Assembly (NCBI RefSeq): GCF_007049795.1
Contig: NZ_SCFY01000017.1
Coordinates: 62,001-126,000, forward strand
Reading direction: 5' to 3'
DNA: 64,000 nucleotides
Source of the DNA: Ectopseudomonas mendocina
GTDB taxonomy: Bacteria > Pseudomonadota > Gammaproteobacteria > Pseudomonadales > Pseudomonadaceae
Each line of letters opens with the position of its first letter. Positions within the stretch are counted from its first letter, which is position 1. Position numbers and translations under genes: made by a program. The notes below the pieces were generated by a model. The model was not told the DNA's origin. It saw nothing but the letters and a program-made list of their open reading frames with translations, and did not search any database. This document shows, piece after piece, positions 50,387 to 59,336 of this stretch.

Positions 50387-51004
50387 TTAGCGCATCGCGC
50401 GCTCGGCAGCGGAAAGACTGGCCTGAAAGGCCTCACGAGCGAACTGACGCTCCATATAGTCGAGCAGCGGCTTGGCCGGACGCGGCAGTTCGATACCCAG
50501 AACAGGCAGACGCCAGAGAATGGGTAACAGACAGCAATCCACCAGGCTCAGCTCTTCACTGAGAAAGAATGCCTTGTCTGCGAATAGCGGCGATACACCG
50601 GTCAGGCTCTCGCGCAGCTCCTTGCGCGCCAACTGACGCTCGGCCTCCTTGCTGCGCTTGTCGAGAATACGGTCGACCAGCACACACCAGTCACGCTGGA
50701 TACGATGCATCAGCAGACGACTGTTGGCGCGAGCAACCGGATAGACCGGCAGCAGTGGTGGATGCGGGTAGCGCTCGTCCAGATACTCCATCACCACGGA
50801 CGATTCGTACAGCGCCAGGTCACGATCGACCAGCGTAGGCACGCTGCCGTAGGGATTGACCTCAGCAAGCTTGGGCGGACAACGGCCCTGCTCGACATCG
50901 ATGATCTCGACGCTGACACCTTTCTCGGCGAGCACCAGACGCACGCGATGGGAATAGTGGTCGGCGGGGTCGGAGTAGCAGGTCAACCTATTGGTCACCG
51001 CCAT
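50387..51004 (-). CDS. sspA: Stringent starvation protein A
   Basis: This 205-residue GST-fold protein associates with RNA polymerase and affects stationary-phase and virulence gene expression. It has the N-terminal RLTCYSDPADHYSHRVRLVLAEKGV, the conserved NPYGSVPTLVDRDLALYES, and a helical C-terminal domain. The usual GST catalytic residue is lacking, as in the family. ATG 51004 follows GGAGGA. The operon is sspA-sspB, set off from the upstream bc1 genes by a terminator. Confidence 0.95.
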   Translation of the reverse strand: MAVTNRLTCYSDPADHYSHRVRLVLAEKGVSVEIIDVEQGRCPPKLAEVNPYGSVPTLVDRDLALYESSVVMEYLDERYPHPPLLPVYPVARANSRLLMHRIQRDWCVLVDRILDKRSKEAERQLARKELRESLTGVSPLFADKAFFLSEELSLVDCCLLPILWRLPVLGIELPRPAKPLLDYMERQFAREAFQASLSAAERAMR

Positions 51005-51113
51005 GGCGATCCTCCTCGCTTTTTTTGATTTTGTAGAAACACGAAAATTGCCAAGGGCAATTCTTGAAGTTGCAAGTGACACACCGCAAGGTGGCCACCC
51101 GGAATGACAGGGC

Positions 51114-51146
51114 ACAAAAACCTGCGCGCCCATAAGGGCGCGCAGG
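51114..51146 (-). terminator. petABC terminator
   Basis: On the minus strand the CCTGCGCGCC / GGCGCGCAGG stem is followed by TTTTTGTG, shortly after the petC stop codon. Confidence 0.88.
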
Positions 51147-51169
51147 TATATGCAGAGAACCGCAACGGT

Positions 51170-51949
51170 TTAATGCACGTCCTTCCAGTACTCACGCTTG
51201 AGCAGGTAGGCGAACACGAAGAAGAACGCCAGGTACAACAGCACATAGGTACCGATACGCTGGGACTTCAGCTTGACCGGGTTGGCCGAATAGGCCAGGA
51301 AGGTCACCAGGTTCTTCACCTTCTCGTCGAACTCGGCCTCGCTCAGCGCGCCGGTGTTCGCCTCGACGGTCAACTGATCACAGGCCTCGTGCGTGATCGG
51401 CGCACCGGTCAGCGGGTCGAACTGCTTCTTGCCGTCGGTGACGACCTGAACCTGCTTGCAACCGATGACCTGGTTACCTTGCAGGCCAACCAACACGTTG
51501 GGCATACCCACATTCGGGAACACCTTGTTGTTGGCGCCCAGCGGACGGCTCGGGTCTGCGTAGAAGGTGCGCAGGTAGGTGTACAGCCAGTCGCTACCAC
51601 GTACACGAGCAACCAGGGTCAGGTCGGGCGGAGCAGCACCGAACCAGGCTTTGGCGTCGTCCGGCTTCATACCGATCTTCATGTGGTCGCCGATCTTGGC
51701 ATCGTTGAACACCAGGTTGTCCAGCATGATTTCGTGCGGGATGCCGAGGTCATCGGCAACACGCTCGTAACGCTGGTACTGGGCCGAGTGGCAGCCCATG
51801 CAGTAGTTGGCGAAGGTACGCGCGCCGTCCTGCATGGCAGCCTTGTCGGCCAGATCGATGTCGACCTTGTCCAGCGGGTAGTTGCTGGCAGCGCCCATGG
51901 CCAGAGCCGGCAGCGCAGCGAAAACAAATGCAGCGAAGAGCTTTTTCAT
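51170..51949 (-). CDS. petC: Cytochrome c1 of the bc1 complex
   Basis: This 259-residue protein has a cleavable signal peptide (MKKLFAAFVFAALPALAMGA). The heme c motif is CMGCH in FANYCMGCHSAQYQRY, and the MPNVLVGLQ region supplies the axial Met. A C-terminal membrane anchor (YVLLYLAFFFVFAYLLKREYW) ends the protein. Cytochrome c1 passes electrons from the Rieske centre to soluble cytochrome c. The ATG overlaps the petB stop codon by one base (TGATG). Confidence 0.97.
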   Translation of the reverse strand: MKKLFAAFVFAALPALAMGAASNYPLDKVDIDLADKAAMQDGARTFANYCMGCHSAQYQRYERVADDLGIPHEIMLDNLVFNDAKIGDHMKIGMKPDDAKAWFGAAPPDLTLVARVRGSDWLYTYLRTFYADPSRPLGANNKVFPNVGMPNVLVGLQGNQVIGCKQVQVVTDGKKQFDPLTGAPITHEACDQLTVEANTGALSEAEFDEKVKNLVTFLAYSANPVKLKSQRIGTYVLLYLAFFFVFAYLLKREYWKDVH

Positions 51950-53160
51950 CAGCCAGTCACCCTTTCCGGAACCGGTTTGGTCTTCTCCATCCTGGTGTAG
52001 AACGGCATCAGGATGAAGTACGCGAAGTACAGGAAGGTGCACACCTGCGACAGCAGAGTACGACCCGGGGTCGGAGCCAGCACACCCAGTACGCCGAGGA
52101 TGACGAAGGAAATGCAGAACACCACCAGCCAGATCTTGCTCAGCCACCCCTTGTAGCGCATGGATTTGACCGGGCTACGGTCGAGCCAGGGCAGCACGAA
52201 CAGCACCGCGATGGCAGCGCCCATGGCAATAACGCCGAGCAGCTTGTCTGGCACCGCACGCAGGATCGCGTAGAACGGGGTGAAGTACCAAACCGGGGCG
52301 ATGTGCTCAGGGGTCTTGAACGGGTTGGCCGCTTCGAAGTTGGGCTTCTCGAGGAAGTAACCGCCCATCTCCGGGAAGAAGAACACCACGAAGCAGAACA
52401 CGAACAGGAACACCACTACGCCGACGATATCTTTCACGGTGTAGTAAGGATGGAAGGCGATGCCGTCGAGCGGCACACCGTTTTCGTCCTTGAATTTCTT
52501 GATGTCGACACCGTCCGGGTTGTTCGAACCCACTTCGTGCAGCGCCAGGATGTGCAGCACGACCAGGCCGAGCAGGACGATCGGTAGCGCGATCACGTGC
52601 AAGGCGAAGAAGCGGTTCAGGGTGATGCCGGAAATCAGGTAGTCACCACGGATCCACTGAGTCAGGTCATCGCCAATCACCGGGATGGCACCGAACAGCG
52701 AGATGATCACCTGGGCGCCCCAGTAGGACATCTGGCCCCACGGCAGCAGGTAGCCCATGAAGGCTTCGGCCATCAGCACCAGGTAGATCAGCATGCCGAA
52801 GATCCACACCAGCTCACGTGGCTTCTGGTAGGAACCATAGAGCAGACCACGGAACATGTGCAGGTAGACCACCACGAAGAACGCCGAAGCGCCGGTGGAG
52901 TGCAGGTAACGCAGAATCCAGCCGTACTCGACGTCACGCATGATGTATTCGACGGAGGCGAAAGCACCCTCAGCCGAAGGCTCGAAGCTCATGGTCAGCC
53001 AGATACCGGTAACGATCTGGTTGACCAGCACCAGCAGTGCCAGAGAGCCGAAGAAGTAGAAGAAGTTGAAATTCTTCGGTGCGTAGTACTTGGAGAGATG
53101 GTCTTCCCACATCTTGGTGGCGGGGAAGCGCGCATCCACCCATTCCATGAATTTGCTCAT
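51949..53160 (-). CDS. petB: Cytochrome b of the bc1 complex
   Basis: This 403-residue membrane protein carries two b hemes and the quinol oxidation and reduction sites. Conserved features are the STGASAFFVVVYLHMFRGLLYGSY and GYLLPWGQMSYWGAQVI segments, and the FHPYYTVKDIVG motif. The ATG at 53160 is favoured over a GTG one codon upstream: AGGAG is better spaced, and the length equals the known Pseudomonas protein. TGATG overlap with petA. Confidence 0.98.
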   Translation of the reverse strand: MSKFMEWVDARFPATKMWEDHLSKYYAPKNFNFFYFFGSLALLVLVNQIVTGIWLTMSFEPSAEGAFASVEYIMRDVEYGWILRYLHSTGASAFFVVVYLHMFRGLLYGSYQKPRELVWIFGMLIYLVLMAEAFMGYLLPWGQMSYWGAQVIISLFGAIPVIGDDLTQWIRGDYLISGITLNRFFALHVIALPIVLLGLVVLHILALHEVGSNNPDGVDIKKFKDENGVPLDGIAFHPYYTVKDIVGVVVFLFVFCFVVFFFPEMGGYFLEKPNFEAANPFKTPEHIAPVWYFTPFYAILRAVPDKLLGVIAMGAAIAVLFVLPWLDRSPVKSMRYKGWLSKIWLVVFCISFVILGVLGVLAPTPGRTLLSQVCTFLYFAYFILMPFYTRMEKTKPVPERVTG

Positions 53161-53753
53161 CACGCGTTCTCCTGGTCCACACCGATGATGATCACATCAT
53201 CCGTTTCGTAGGTGTGCGGCGGCACTGGCAGGTTCAGCGGTGCAGGCTGCGCCTTGTACACGCGCCCGGCGAGGTCGTAACGCGAACCGTGGCAAGGGCA
53301 GAAATAGCCACCGACCCAATCCGGCCCCAAATCTGCCGGGGCTACTTCAGGACGGAAGGACGGCGCACACCCCAGATGGGTGCACAGACCCACCAGAATC
53401 AGCAGCTCTGGCTTGATCGAGCGGGTTTTCTTGTCGACGTACTCTGGCTGCACCGAATCGGCAGACTCGGGATCAGCCACGCTACCTTCGATCTTGGTCA
53501 GGTTGGCCAGGATCTCCTCAGTGCGGCGCACGATGAATACCGGCTGACCGCGCCACTCAGCAACCATCTGCTGACCTGCCTCGATCTTGCTGACGTTCAC
53601 CTTCACCGGTGCACCGGCCGCCTTGGCCCTTGCACTGGGGAACCATGACCCCACGAACGGAGTCGCAGCACCTACCGCCCCTGCAGCACCCACCACGGAG
53701 GTGGCTGCAACCAGGAAGCGACGCCGGCCTGCATTCACGCCGTCATTGCTCAT
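53160..53753 (-). CDS. petA: Rieske iron-sulfur protein of the bc1 complex
   Basis: This 197-residue protein carries a [2Fe-2S] cluster. Ligand motifs are CTHLGC (residues about 123-128) and CPCHGS (about 153-158). The N-terminus has a twin-arginine-type signal anchor (RRRFLVAATSVVGAAGAVGA), as expected for Tat export. It is the first gene of petABC. GGGAG lies at a good distance before the ATG. Confidence 0.97.
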   Translation of the reverse strand: MSNDGVNAGRRRFLVAATSVVGAAGAVGAATPFVGSWFPSARAKAAGAPVKVNVSKIEAGQQMVAEWRGQPVFIVRRTEEILANLTKIEGSVADPESADSVQPEYVDKKTRSIKPELLILVGLCTHLGCAPSFRPEVAPADLGPDWVGGYFCPCHGSRYDLAGRVYKAQPAPLNLPVPPHTYETDDVIIIGVDQENA

Positions 53754-53834
53754 TCAGTCGTCTCCCATCAGCTTTGTGGCCTGTTGTTCAGGCCTCTACT
53801 AAGTAAAAATCGGGCCGCGCAAAAAATTCGCCAA

Positions 53835-53863
53835 ATGGTAAAGAAAAGCCCCTTTTCTGACAA
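53835..53863 (-). promoter_or_regulatory. Candidate petABC promoter
   Basis: On the minus strand TTGTCA, 17 bases, then TACCAT. It would give a leader of about 75 bases before petA. Both boxes are moderate matches. Confidence 0.45.
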
Positions 53864-53953
53864 GGTAATTACCCCCGAAGAGGGCGGCGAAAGCCTTGGA
53901 GGATGCGGCTTACGCGTATGCGGCACGTTGTCGCAGCATTTTGCCATGCCCAT

Positions 53954-53990
53954 AAAAAACGCCCAGCTCCGTAAGGAACTGGGCGCTTTT
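53954..53990 (-). terminator. rplM-rpsI terminator
   Basis: On the minus strand the near-perfect stem GCGCCCAGTTCC / GGAGCTGGGCG with a TTAC loop is followed by TTTTTT. It lies 16 bases after rpsI. Confidence 0.93.
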
Positions 53991-54006
53991 GGAAGCGTAG
54001 TCGCGA

Positions 54007-54399
54007 TTAACGCTTCGAGTACTGCGGACGCTTACGCGCTTTACGCAGACCGACTTTCTTACGCTCAACCTCACGGGCGTCGCGAGTAACGTAACCGGCT
54101 TTACGCAGCGGGCTGCGCAGGGTTTCGTCGTACTCGATCAGAGCGCGAGTGATGCCGTGACGGATAGCACCAGCTTGACCACTGACACCACCACCAGCAA
54201 CGGTGACGAAGATGTCGAACTTCTCGACGGTCTCGGTCAGCTCCAGCGGCTGACGCACGACCATGCGAGCGGTTTCGCGACCAAAGAAGGTGTCCAGGGT
54301 GCGATTGTTGATCGAGATGTTACCAGTACCCGGACGCAGGAAAACGCGCGCGGTTGCGGTCTTGCGACGGCCAGTGCCGTAATTTTGAGTCGCCGACAT
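54007..54399 (-). CDS. rpsI: 30S ribosomal protein S9
   Basis: This 130-residue basic ribosomal protein starts with QNYGTGRRKTATARVFLRPG. It ends in the conserved C-terminal tail KARKRPQYSKR, whose last Lys-Arg contacts P-site tRNA. It follows rplM by 14 bases in the usual two-gene operon. Confidence 0.98.
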   Translation of the reverse strand: MSATQNYGTGRRKTATARVFLRPGTGNISINNRTLDTFFGRETARMVVRQPLELTETVEKFDIFVTVAGGGVSGQAGAIRHGITRALIEYDETLRSPLRKAGYVTRDAREVERKKVGLRKARKRPQYSKR

Positions 54400-54413
54400 A
54401 ATGAACTATTCCG

Positions 54414-54842
54414 TTAAATCTTCAGTTCTTGGGGCTGCTGAGCGGTGTGCGGGTGAACAGCACCCTTGTACACCTTCAGCTTACGATACATGTCGCGACC
54501 CAGCGGGTTCTTCGGCAGCATGCCTTTGACCGCAGTCTCGATCACGCGCTCAGGAGCACGAGCGATCAGCTTCTCGAAGTTGATCTCTTTGATGCCGCCC
54601 GGGAAGCCGGAGTGGGAGTAGTACATCTTGTCGCTGGTTTTGGCACCAGTCACACGCACCTGCTCGGCATTGATTACGACGATGTAATCGCCAGTATCAA
54701 CGTGAGGAGTGTACTCAGGCTTGTGCTTGCCACGCAGACGGCTCGCGATTTCGGTGGCCAGACGACCCAGGGTCTTGCCAGCAGCATCAACGACGAACCA
54801 ATCGCGTTTTACTGTTTCCGGTTTAGCAGTAAAAGTTTTCAT
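54414..54842 (-). CDS. rplM: 50S ribosomal protein L13
   Basis: This 142-residue ribosomal protein, an early-assembly protein of the large subunit, shows KRDWFVVDAAGKTLGRLA, KHKPEYTPHVDTGDYIVVIN and GMLPKNPLGRDMYRKLKVY. First gene of rplM-rpsI. L13 is known to repress its own operon through the mRNA leader in E. coli; no such structure was identified here. Confidence 0.98.
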   Translation of the reverse strand: MKTFTAKPETVKRDWFVVDAAGKTLGRLATEIASRLRGKHKPEYTPHVDTGDYIVVINAEQVRVTGAKTSDKMYYSHSGFPGGIKEINFEKLIARAPERVIETAVKGMLPKNPLGRDMYRKLKVYKGAVHPHTAQQPQELKI

Positions 54843-54886
54843 TCTTTATAGCCTCAGGGGCCGCCCAGCAAAAAAATAGACGGCGG

Positions 54887-54915
54887 ATCTTACTGGATAG
54901 TGCGTACTTTGACAA
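54887..54915 (-). promoter_or_regulatory. Candidate rplM promoter
   Basis: On the minus strand TTGTCA, 17 bases, then TAAGAT, with transcription starting near 54880 and a leader of about 38 bases. The -35 lies inside the palindrome TTTGAC-AA-GTCAAA, which could be accidental or a regulator site. The rest of the gap up to 55091 shows nothing else clear. Confidence 0.5.
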
Positions 54916-55091
54916 GTCAAAGGCAGCCGCATACGGACGCTATCGGGGGCTCGGGTCAGCGCGTCCACAATACGGCAAGATTCTTCGGCAGGCGGCGCAT
55001 CACTTCCACCGCAGAAAGAGGTGCCGGATTATCCTGATTGCGAAAAAAATTTCAACCTGCTTGTATGACTCTTTTGCCGAAGGAGCACCTC

Positions 55092-56129
55092 ATGGAATAC
55101 CGCAAGCTAGGCCGAACCGATCTCGATGTCAGCGCACTGTGCCTGGGCACCATGACCTGGGGCGAGCAGAACAGCGAGAGCGAAGGCCATGCCCAGATCG
55201 AGCGGGCCAAGGCCAGCGGCATCAACTTCATCGACACCGCCGAGATGTATCCGGTCCCGCCGCGCGCCGAAACCTACAGCAAGACCGAGCAGATCATCGG
55301 CAGCTATTTCAAACAGCGTGGCGACCGCGCCGACTGGATTCTGGCCAGCAAGATCGCCGGCCCCGGCAATGGCATCAGCCATATCCGCGACGGCCAGCTG
55401 AAGTTCAACCGCCAGCACATCGTCACCGCCCTGGATGCCAGCCTCAAACGCCTGCAGACCGATTGGATCGACCTCTATCAGTTGCACTGGCCGGAACGGC
55501 CGACCAACTTCTTCGGCCAGCTTGGCTACAAGCACCGGGAAACCGACTTCACACCACTCGAAGAAACCCTGGAAGTGCTCGACGAACAGATCAAGGCCGG
55601 CAAGATCCGCCATATCGGCCTGTCCAACGAAACGCCGTGGGGCACGATGAAGTTCCTGCAACTGGCCGAGAGCCGCGGCTGGCCGCGCGCGGTATCGGTC
55701 CAGAACCCCTACAACCTGCTCAATCGCAGCTTCGAGGTGGGCCTGGCCGAGGTGGCGATTCGCGAGCAGTGCGGCCTACTGGCTTATTCCCCCCTGGCAT
55801 TCGGCATGCTCAGCGGTAAGTACGAAGGCGGTGCACGCCCGGCTGGCGCACGCATCAGCCTGTTCAGCCGCTTCGCCCGCTACACCAATCCGGAAGCCGA
55901 AGCGGCCTGCTCACGCTATGTCGCCCTGGCTCACGAACACGGCCTGGATCCAGCGCAAATGGCCCTGGCGTTCGTCACCGCGCAGCCATTCGTGACCAGC
56001 AACATCATCGGTGCTACCAGCCTGGAGCAACTGGACAGCAACCTGGCCAGCGCCGAGCTGAAGCTCTCCGAAGAAGTGCTTGCAGGCATCGAGGCGATCC
56101 ACAAAGCGCAACCCAACCCCGCCCCTTAA
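55092..56129 (+). CDS. tas: NADP(H)-dependent aldo/keto reductase, Tas type
   Basis: This 345-residue TIM-barrel oxidoreductase of the aldo/keto reductase superfamily starts MEYRKLGRTDLDVSALCLG. Catalytic-tetrad residues appear as D and Y in NFIDTAEMYPVPP, then K (SKIAGPG) and H (YQLHWP). Length and the TETYSKTEQIIGS-like segment match E. coli Tas (346 residues). The physiological substrate is unknown. AAGGAG sets the ATG at 55092. Its stop codon overlaps the stop of the convergent nfi gene. Confidence 0.85.
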   Translation: MEYRKLGRTDLDVSALCLGTMTWGEQNSESEGHAQIERAKASGINFIDTAEMYPVPPRAETYSKTEQIIGSYFKQRGDRADWILASKIAGPGNGISHIRDGQLKFNRQHIVTALDASLKRLQTDWIDLYQLHWPERPTNFFGQLGYKHRETDFTPLEETLEVLDEQIKAGKIRHIGLSNETPWGTMKFLQLAESRGWPRAVSVQNPYNLLNRSFEVGLAEVAIREQCGLLAYSPLAFGMLSGKYEGGARPAGARISLFSRFARYTNPEAEAACSRYVALAHEHGLDPAQMALAFVTAQPFVTSNIIGATSLEQLDSNLASAELKLSEEVLAGIEAIHKAQPNPAP

Positions 56130-56839
56130 AAGAGTGAAGGCTGATCACGCCTGGCATCGCGTCGCGAGGCCAGGCGATCAGCCAGTCGGGTCGGCTCGGG
56201 CAAGCGGTGACGCCGGACACAGGCCATGACCAGTTCCGGCGCACGCTCGAGACTGACCCGATTGCCCGGCGAGACGATCAGTGGCCGCACGCGATCCTTG
56301 CTGCGCAACACCCAGCCAATTCGCTCGCCTCTCCTGCTCAGGAGCTCGACGCGCGAACCTCGCAACTCATCCAGCTCGGCGTGATGCCCCGTAAGAACCT
56401 TCTTGGCCACGCCAATGGTCGGCAAGCCGCTGACCACACCCAGGTGTGCAGCGATGCCCAAGCCGCGCGGGTGGGCGATGCCATGGCCGTCGACGAAGAC
56501 GATATCCGGTACGTGCGGCAGATCAGCCAAGGCCCGCAGCAAAGCAGGCAATTCGCGAAAGGAGAGCAGCCCCGGCACGTAGGACATGCTGGTGGGGATG
56601 CGCACCACGCATTCGGCCAAAGGCTGCAGAGTATCGGCGTCCAGCAGCACCGCGGCAGCGCGGGTGATGGCGCCGCCCTCCTCGAAGCCTACATCCACGC
56701 CCGCCACACGCCGTAGCGGCGGATAGTCGTCTTCCAGGCGTACTTGCCGAGCCAGTTGCGTCTGCAACTCGCGGGCAGCCGCTGGGCTACCGTCCCAGCC
56801 CGCAAATGGGGAGGCGGCCAGATCGCTCAATCGGGTCAT
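56126..56839 (-). CDS. nfi: Endonuclease V (deoxyinosine 3' endonuclease)
   Basis: This 237-residue DNA repair enzyme nicks beside deoxyinosine and other deaminated bases. Key motifs are RRVAGVDVGFEEGGAITRAAA (first acidic residue), the PYMA-like tyrosine segment MSYVPGLLSFRE, and VDGHGIAHPRGLGIAAHLG. ATG 56839 follows GGAG by 7 bases. It lies 72 bases downstream of the acyl-CoA dehydrogenase gene on the same strand and could be co-transcribed. Confidence 0.95.
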   Translation of the reverse strand: MTRLSDLAASPFAGWDGSPAAARELQTQLARQVRLEDDYPPLRRVAGVDVGFEEGGAITRAAAVLLDADTLQPLAECVVRIPTSMSYVPGLLSFRELPALLRALADLPHVPDIVFVDGHGIAHPRGLGIAAHLGVVSGLPTIGVAKKVLTGHHAELDELRGSRVELLSRRGERIGWVLRSKDRVRPLIVSPGNRVSLERAPELVMACVRRHRLPEPTRLADRLASRRDARRDQPSLF

Positions 56840-56911
56840 GAGGCTCTCCAGGCATTTCTGCCTTGGAGCCGCGGGGCTGCGCCTGAGTTCGCCCCGCGAA
56901 CCGCCGCCCAA

Positions 56912-58051
56912 TCACACCAGCGAGCGGGAAATGATCTCCTTCATGATCTCGTTGGTGCCGGCATAGATGCGCTGCACGCGCGCGTCAGCCCAGGCTCGCG
57001 CAATCGGATACTCCCACATGAAGCCGTAGCCACCATGCAGCTGTACGCACTCATCGAGCACCTTGCACTGCAGGTCGGTGGTCCAGTACTTGAGCATCGC
57101 CGCCGTCGGCACATCGAGCTTGCCGTTCAGGTGCAGCTCCAGACAGCGGTCGACGAATACCCGGCCGACCTGAATTTCCGTCGCCATCTCGGCCAGCTTG
57201 AAACGGGTGTTCTGGAAGTCCGACACCGCCTTGCCGAAGGCCTTGCGCTCGCGGGTGTAATCGAGCGTCCACTGCAGCGCCGCCTCCGCCGAAGCCAGGG
57301 CGCCGATGCCCACGGTCAAGCGCTCCTGCGGCAACTCCTGCATCAGATAAGCGAAGCCCATGCCCGGCTGCCCCAGGAGGTTTTCCTTGGGTACGCGCAC
57401 ATCCTGGAAGAACAGCTCGGAGGTGTCCTGCGCCTTCATGCCCACCTTCTCCAGGCGCTTGCCCTTGGAGAACCCGGGCGTGTTGGCCTCGACCAGGAAC
57501 AGACTGGTGCCCTTGGCGCCTGCCTTTGGGTCGGTCTTGGCCACGACGATCACCAGATCGGCCAGCCAGCCGTTGGTGATGAAGGTCTTCGAGCCGTTGA
57601 TCACGTACTCGTCGCCATCGAGCACAGCGGTTGTCTTCACGCCCTGCAAGTCGGAACCGGCGCCCGGCTCTGTCATGGCGATGGCAGTAACCATCTCGCC
57701 GCTCACCAGCTTGGGCAGGTAATGCTGCTTCTGCGCTTCACTGCCGTAATGCAGGATGTAGGGCGCGACGATATCCGAGTGCAGGGAGAAGCCAATGCCG
57801 GTCAGCCCCAGGCGCCCTATCTCCTCGATCACCACGGTGCTGTAGAGGAAATCGGCCGCCATGCCGCCGTACTCTTCGGGGATATGCGAGCAGAGCATGC
57901 CGGCCTCACCCGCCTTGTTCCACAGCGCGCGATCGACATGACCGTCTTTCTCCCACTGATGATGATAGGGAACGGCCTCCTGCTCGAGAAACTTGCGCAC
58001 GCTGTCGCGAAATAATTCATGGTCGGAGCTGAATATCGTTCTGGGGATCAT
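56912..58051 (-). CDS. Acyl-CoA dehydrogenase, long-chain (LCAD)-like
   Basis: This 379-residue FAD enzyme introduces the alpha-beta double bond in acyl-CoA during beta-oxidation. Family motifs are MTEPGAGSDLQGVKTTA, the KTFITNGWLADL segment, QLHGGYGFMWEYPIARAW and the C-terminal IYAGTNEIMKEIISR. The catalytic Glu of short and medium-chain enzymes (YEGT) is Ala here. The stretch MQELPQERL matches mammalian LCAD, where the base lies on another helix. That places it in the LCAD/IVD-like group. It is divergent from a GlxA-type regulator. Confidence 0.92.
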   Translation of the reverse strand: MIPRTIFSSDHELFRDSVRKFLEQEAVPYHHQWEKDGHVDRALWNKAGEAGMLCSHIPEEYGGMAADFLYSTVVIEEIGRLGLTGIGFSLHSDIVAPYILHYGSEAQKQHYLPKLVSGEMVTAIAMTEPGAGSDLQGVKTTAVLDGDEYVINGSKTFITNGWLADLVIVVAKTDPKAGAKGTSLFLVEANTPGFSKGKRLEKVGMKAQDTSELFFQDVRVPKENLLGQPGMGFAYLMQELPQERLTVGIGALASAEAALQWTLDYTRERKAFGKAVSDFQNTRFKLAEMATEIQVGRVFVDRCLELHLNGKLDVPTAAMLKYWTTDLQCKVLDECVQLHGGYGFMWEYPIARAWADARVQRIYAGTNEIMKEIISRSLV

Positions 58052-58196
58052 GGCGCTACCTGTATCCGAGGCAAAGAGAAAAACAAGGCCTCGACTTTAG
58101 CCAAGCAACCGCTTGGTCACACTGGACACAAACGCCAAAAAATAAGACGATCCAGCCGTCGCATGACCACTTAGCCTTGAATAAGAACAAATACCT

Positions 58197-59204
58197 ATGG
58201 TTATCCCGCAGCCACGTACGACCTTGCGTCGTGTCAGCATTCTCGCCACCGATGGCGTCTTCGCTTCCACCCTGATGCAGGCCAAGGACTTCTTCCACAT
58301 GGCCGGCATCCGTTATGCCAAGCAACAGGGGCTTGGCTTTGCGCCACCGTTCGAGATCCACCTGGTCAGCCCGGACGGCCTGCCGGTGAACAGCTTCAGC
58401 AATGTCCGCCTGCCGGTGGACGGCGGCCTCGACAGCTGCGACGTGATTATCCTGCCCGCCTTCTGGGACGACTTCGACGCCCTGTGCAAGCGCTACCCAC
58501 AGGTACTGGACTGGCTCAAGCGTCAGCACGCCGATGGCACGGCGATTTGCGGCGAGGCCAGCGGCGTATTCTGGATGGCCGAGGCCGGCCTGCTCGATGG
58601 CAAAGAGGCGACTACCTACTGGCGCTTCTTCCGCGAATTCGCCGAGCGCTTTCCCAAGGTGCTGCTCAATCAGGAAAAACACCTGTCCGACGCCGACAAC
58701 CTGTACTGCGCCGGCGGCGTCACCTCGGCCTGCGACCTCTATATCTACTTGATCGAGCGTTACTGCGGGGCCGGCGTGGCCCAGGGCGTGGCACGTGACA
58801 TCCTCTACGAAGTGCAGCGCAGCTATACCCCCGGGCGCATCGGCTTCGGCGGGCAAAAGCTGCACCAGGACGTCACCGTACTGCAGATCCAGCACTGGCT
58901 GGAAGAACACTACGCCGACAAGTTCCGCTTCGAGGACGTGGCGCGCGAACACGGCATGAGCATCCGCAACTTCATGCGCCGCTTTCAGGGCGCCACCGGC
59001 GACAAACCGCTGCACTACCTGCAGCGCCTCCGTATCGAAACAGCCAAGAGCCTGCTCTCCTCCACACGCAAGAGCATCAAGACCATCAGCTACGAAGTGG
59101 GCTACGACGATGCGAGCTTCTTCGCCCGCCTGTTCCGTCAGCACACCGAATTGTCACCCAACCAGTACCGCCGCCAGTTCCAGCAGAAAGACAACCAAGC
59201 CTGA
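58197..59204 (+). CDS. GlxA-family AraC-type transcriptional regulator
   Basis: This 335-residue regulator has an N-terminal DJ-1/PfpI-like amidotransferase fold (residues 10-200, with ICGEASGVFWMAEAGLLDG). The C-terminal AraC DNA-binding domain has two helix-turn-helix units (FEDVAREHGMSIRNFMRRFQ and ISYEVGYDDASFFARLFRQH). Relatives control choline, carnitine or amino-acid catabolism, but many have unknown signals. A 145-base gap separates it from the divergent acyl-CoA dehydrogenase, a natural target candidate. No operator was recognised. Confidence 0.9.
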   Translation: MVIPQPRTTLRRVSILATDGVFASTLMQAKDFFHMAGIRYAKQQGLGFAPPFEIHLVSPDGLPVNSFSNVRLPVDGGLDSCDVIILPAFWDDFDALCKRYPQVLDWLKRQHADGTAICGEASGVFWMAEAGLLDGKEATTYWRFFREFAERFPKVLLNQEKHLSDADNLYCAGGVTSACDLYIYLIERYCGAGVAQGVARDILYEVQRSYTPGRIGFGGQKLHQDVTVLQIQHWLEEHYADKFRFEDVAREHGMSIRNFMRRFQGATGDKPLHYLQRLRIETAKSLLSSTRKSIKTISYEVGYDDASFFARLFRQHTELSPNQYRRQFQQKDNQA

Positions 59205-59336
59205 CGGCCGCCCTGCCCAGTCAGGCCGCAAGGCTTCAAGTAGCGGGTAAAGCGCCAGCCCACCCTTGGTTAGGTTGGCGCCCTGCCGCAGCGCCCTATG
59301 ATCGACGGTGAACATAAAAACAACAGGTTCACCGCC

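Noticed and set aside
56871..56897. GCGGGGC/GCCCCGC hairpin as a terminator between the acyl-CoA dehydrogenase and nfi
   Set aside because: The loop is long and no U run follows on the minus strand, so read-through into nfi is more likely.
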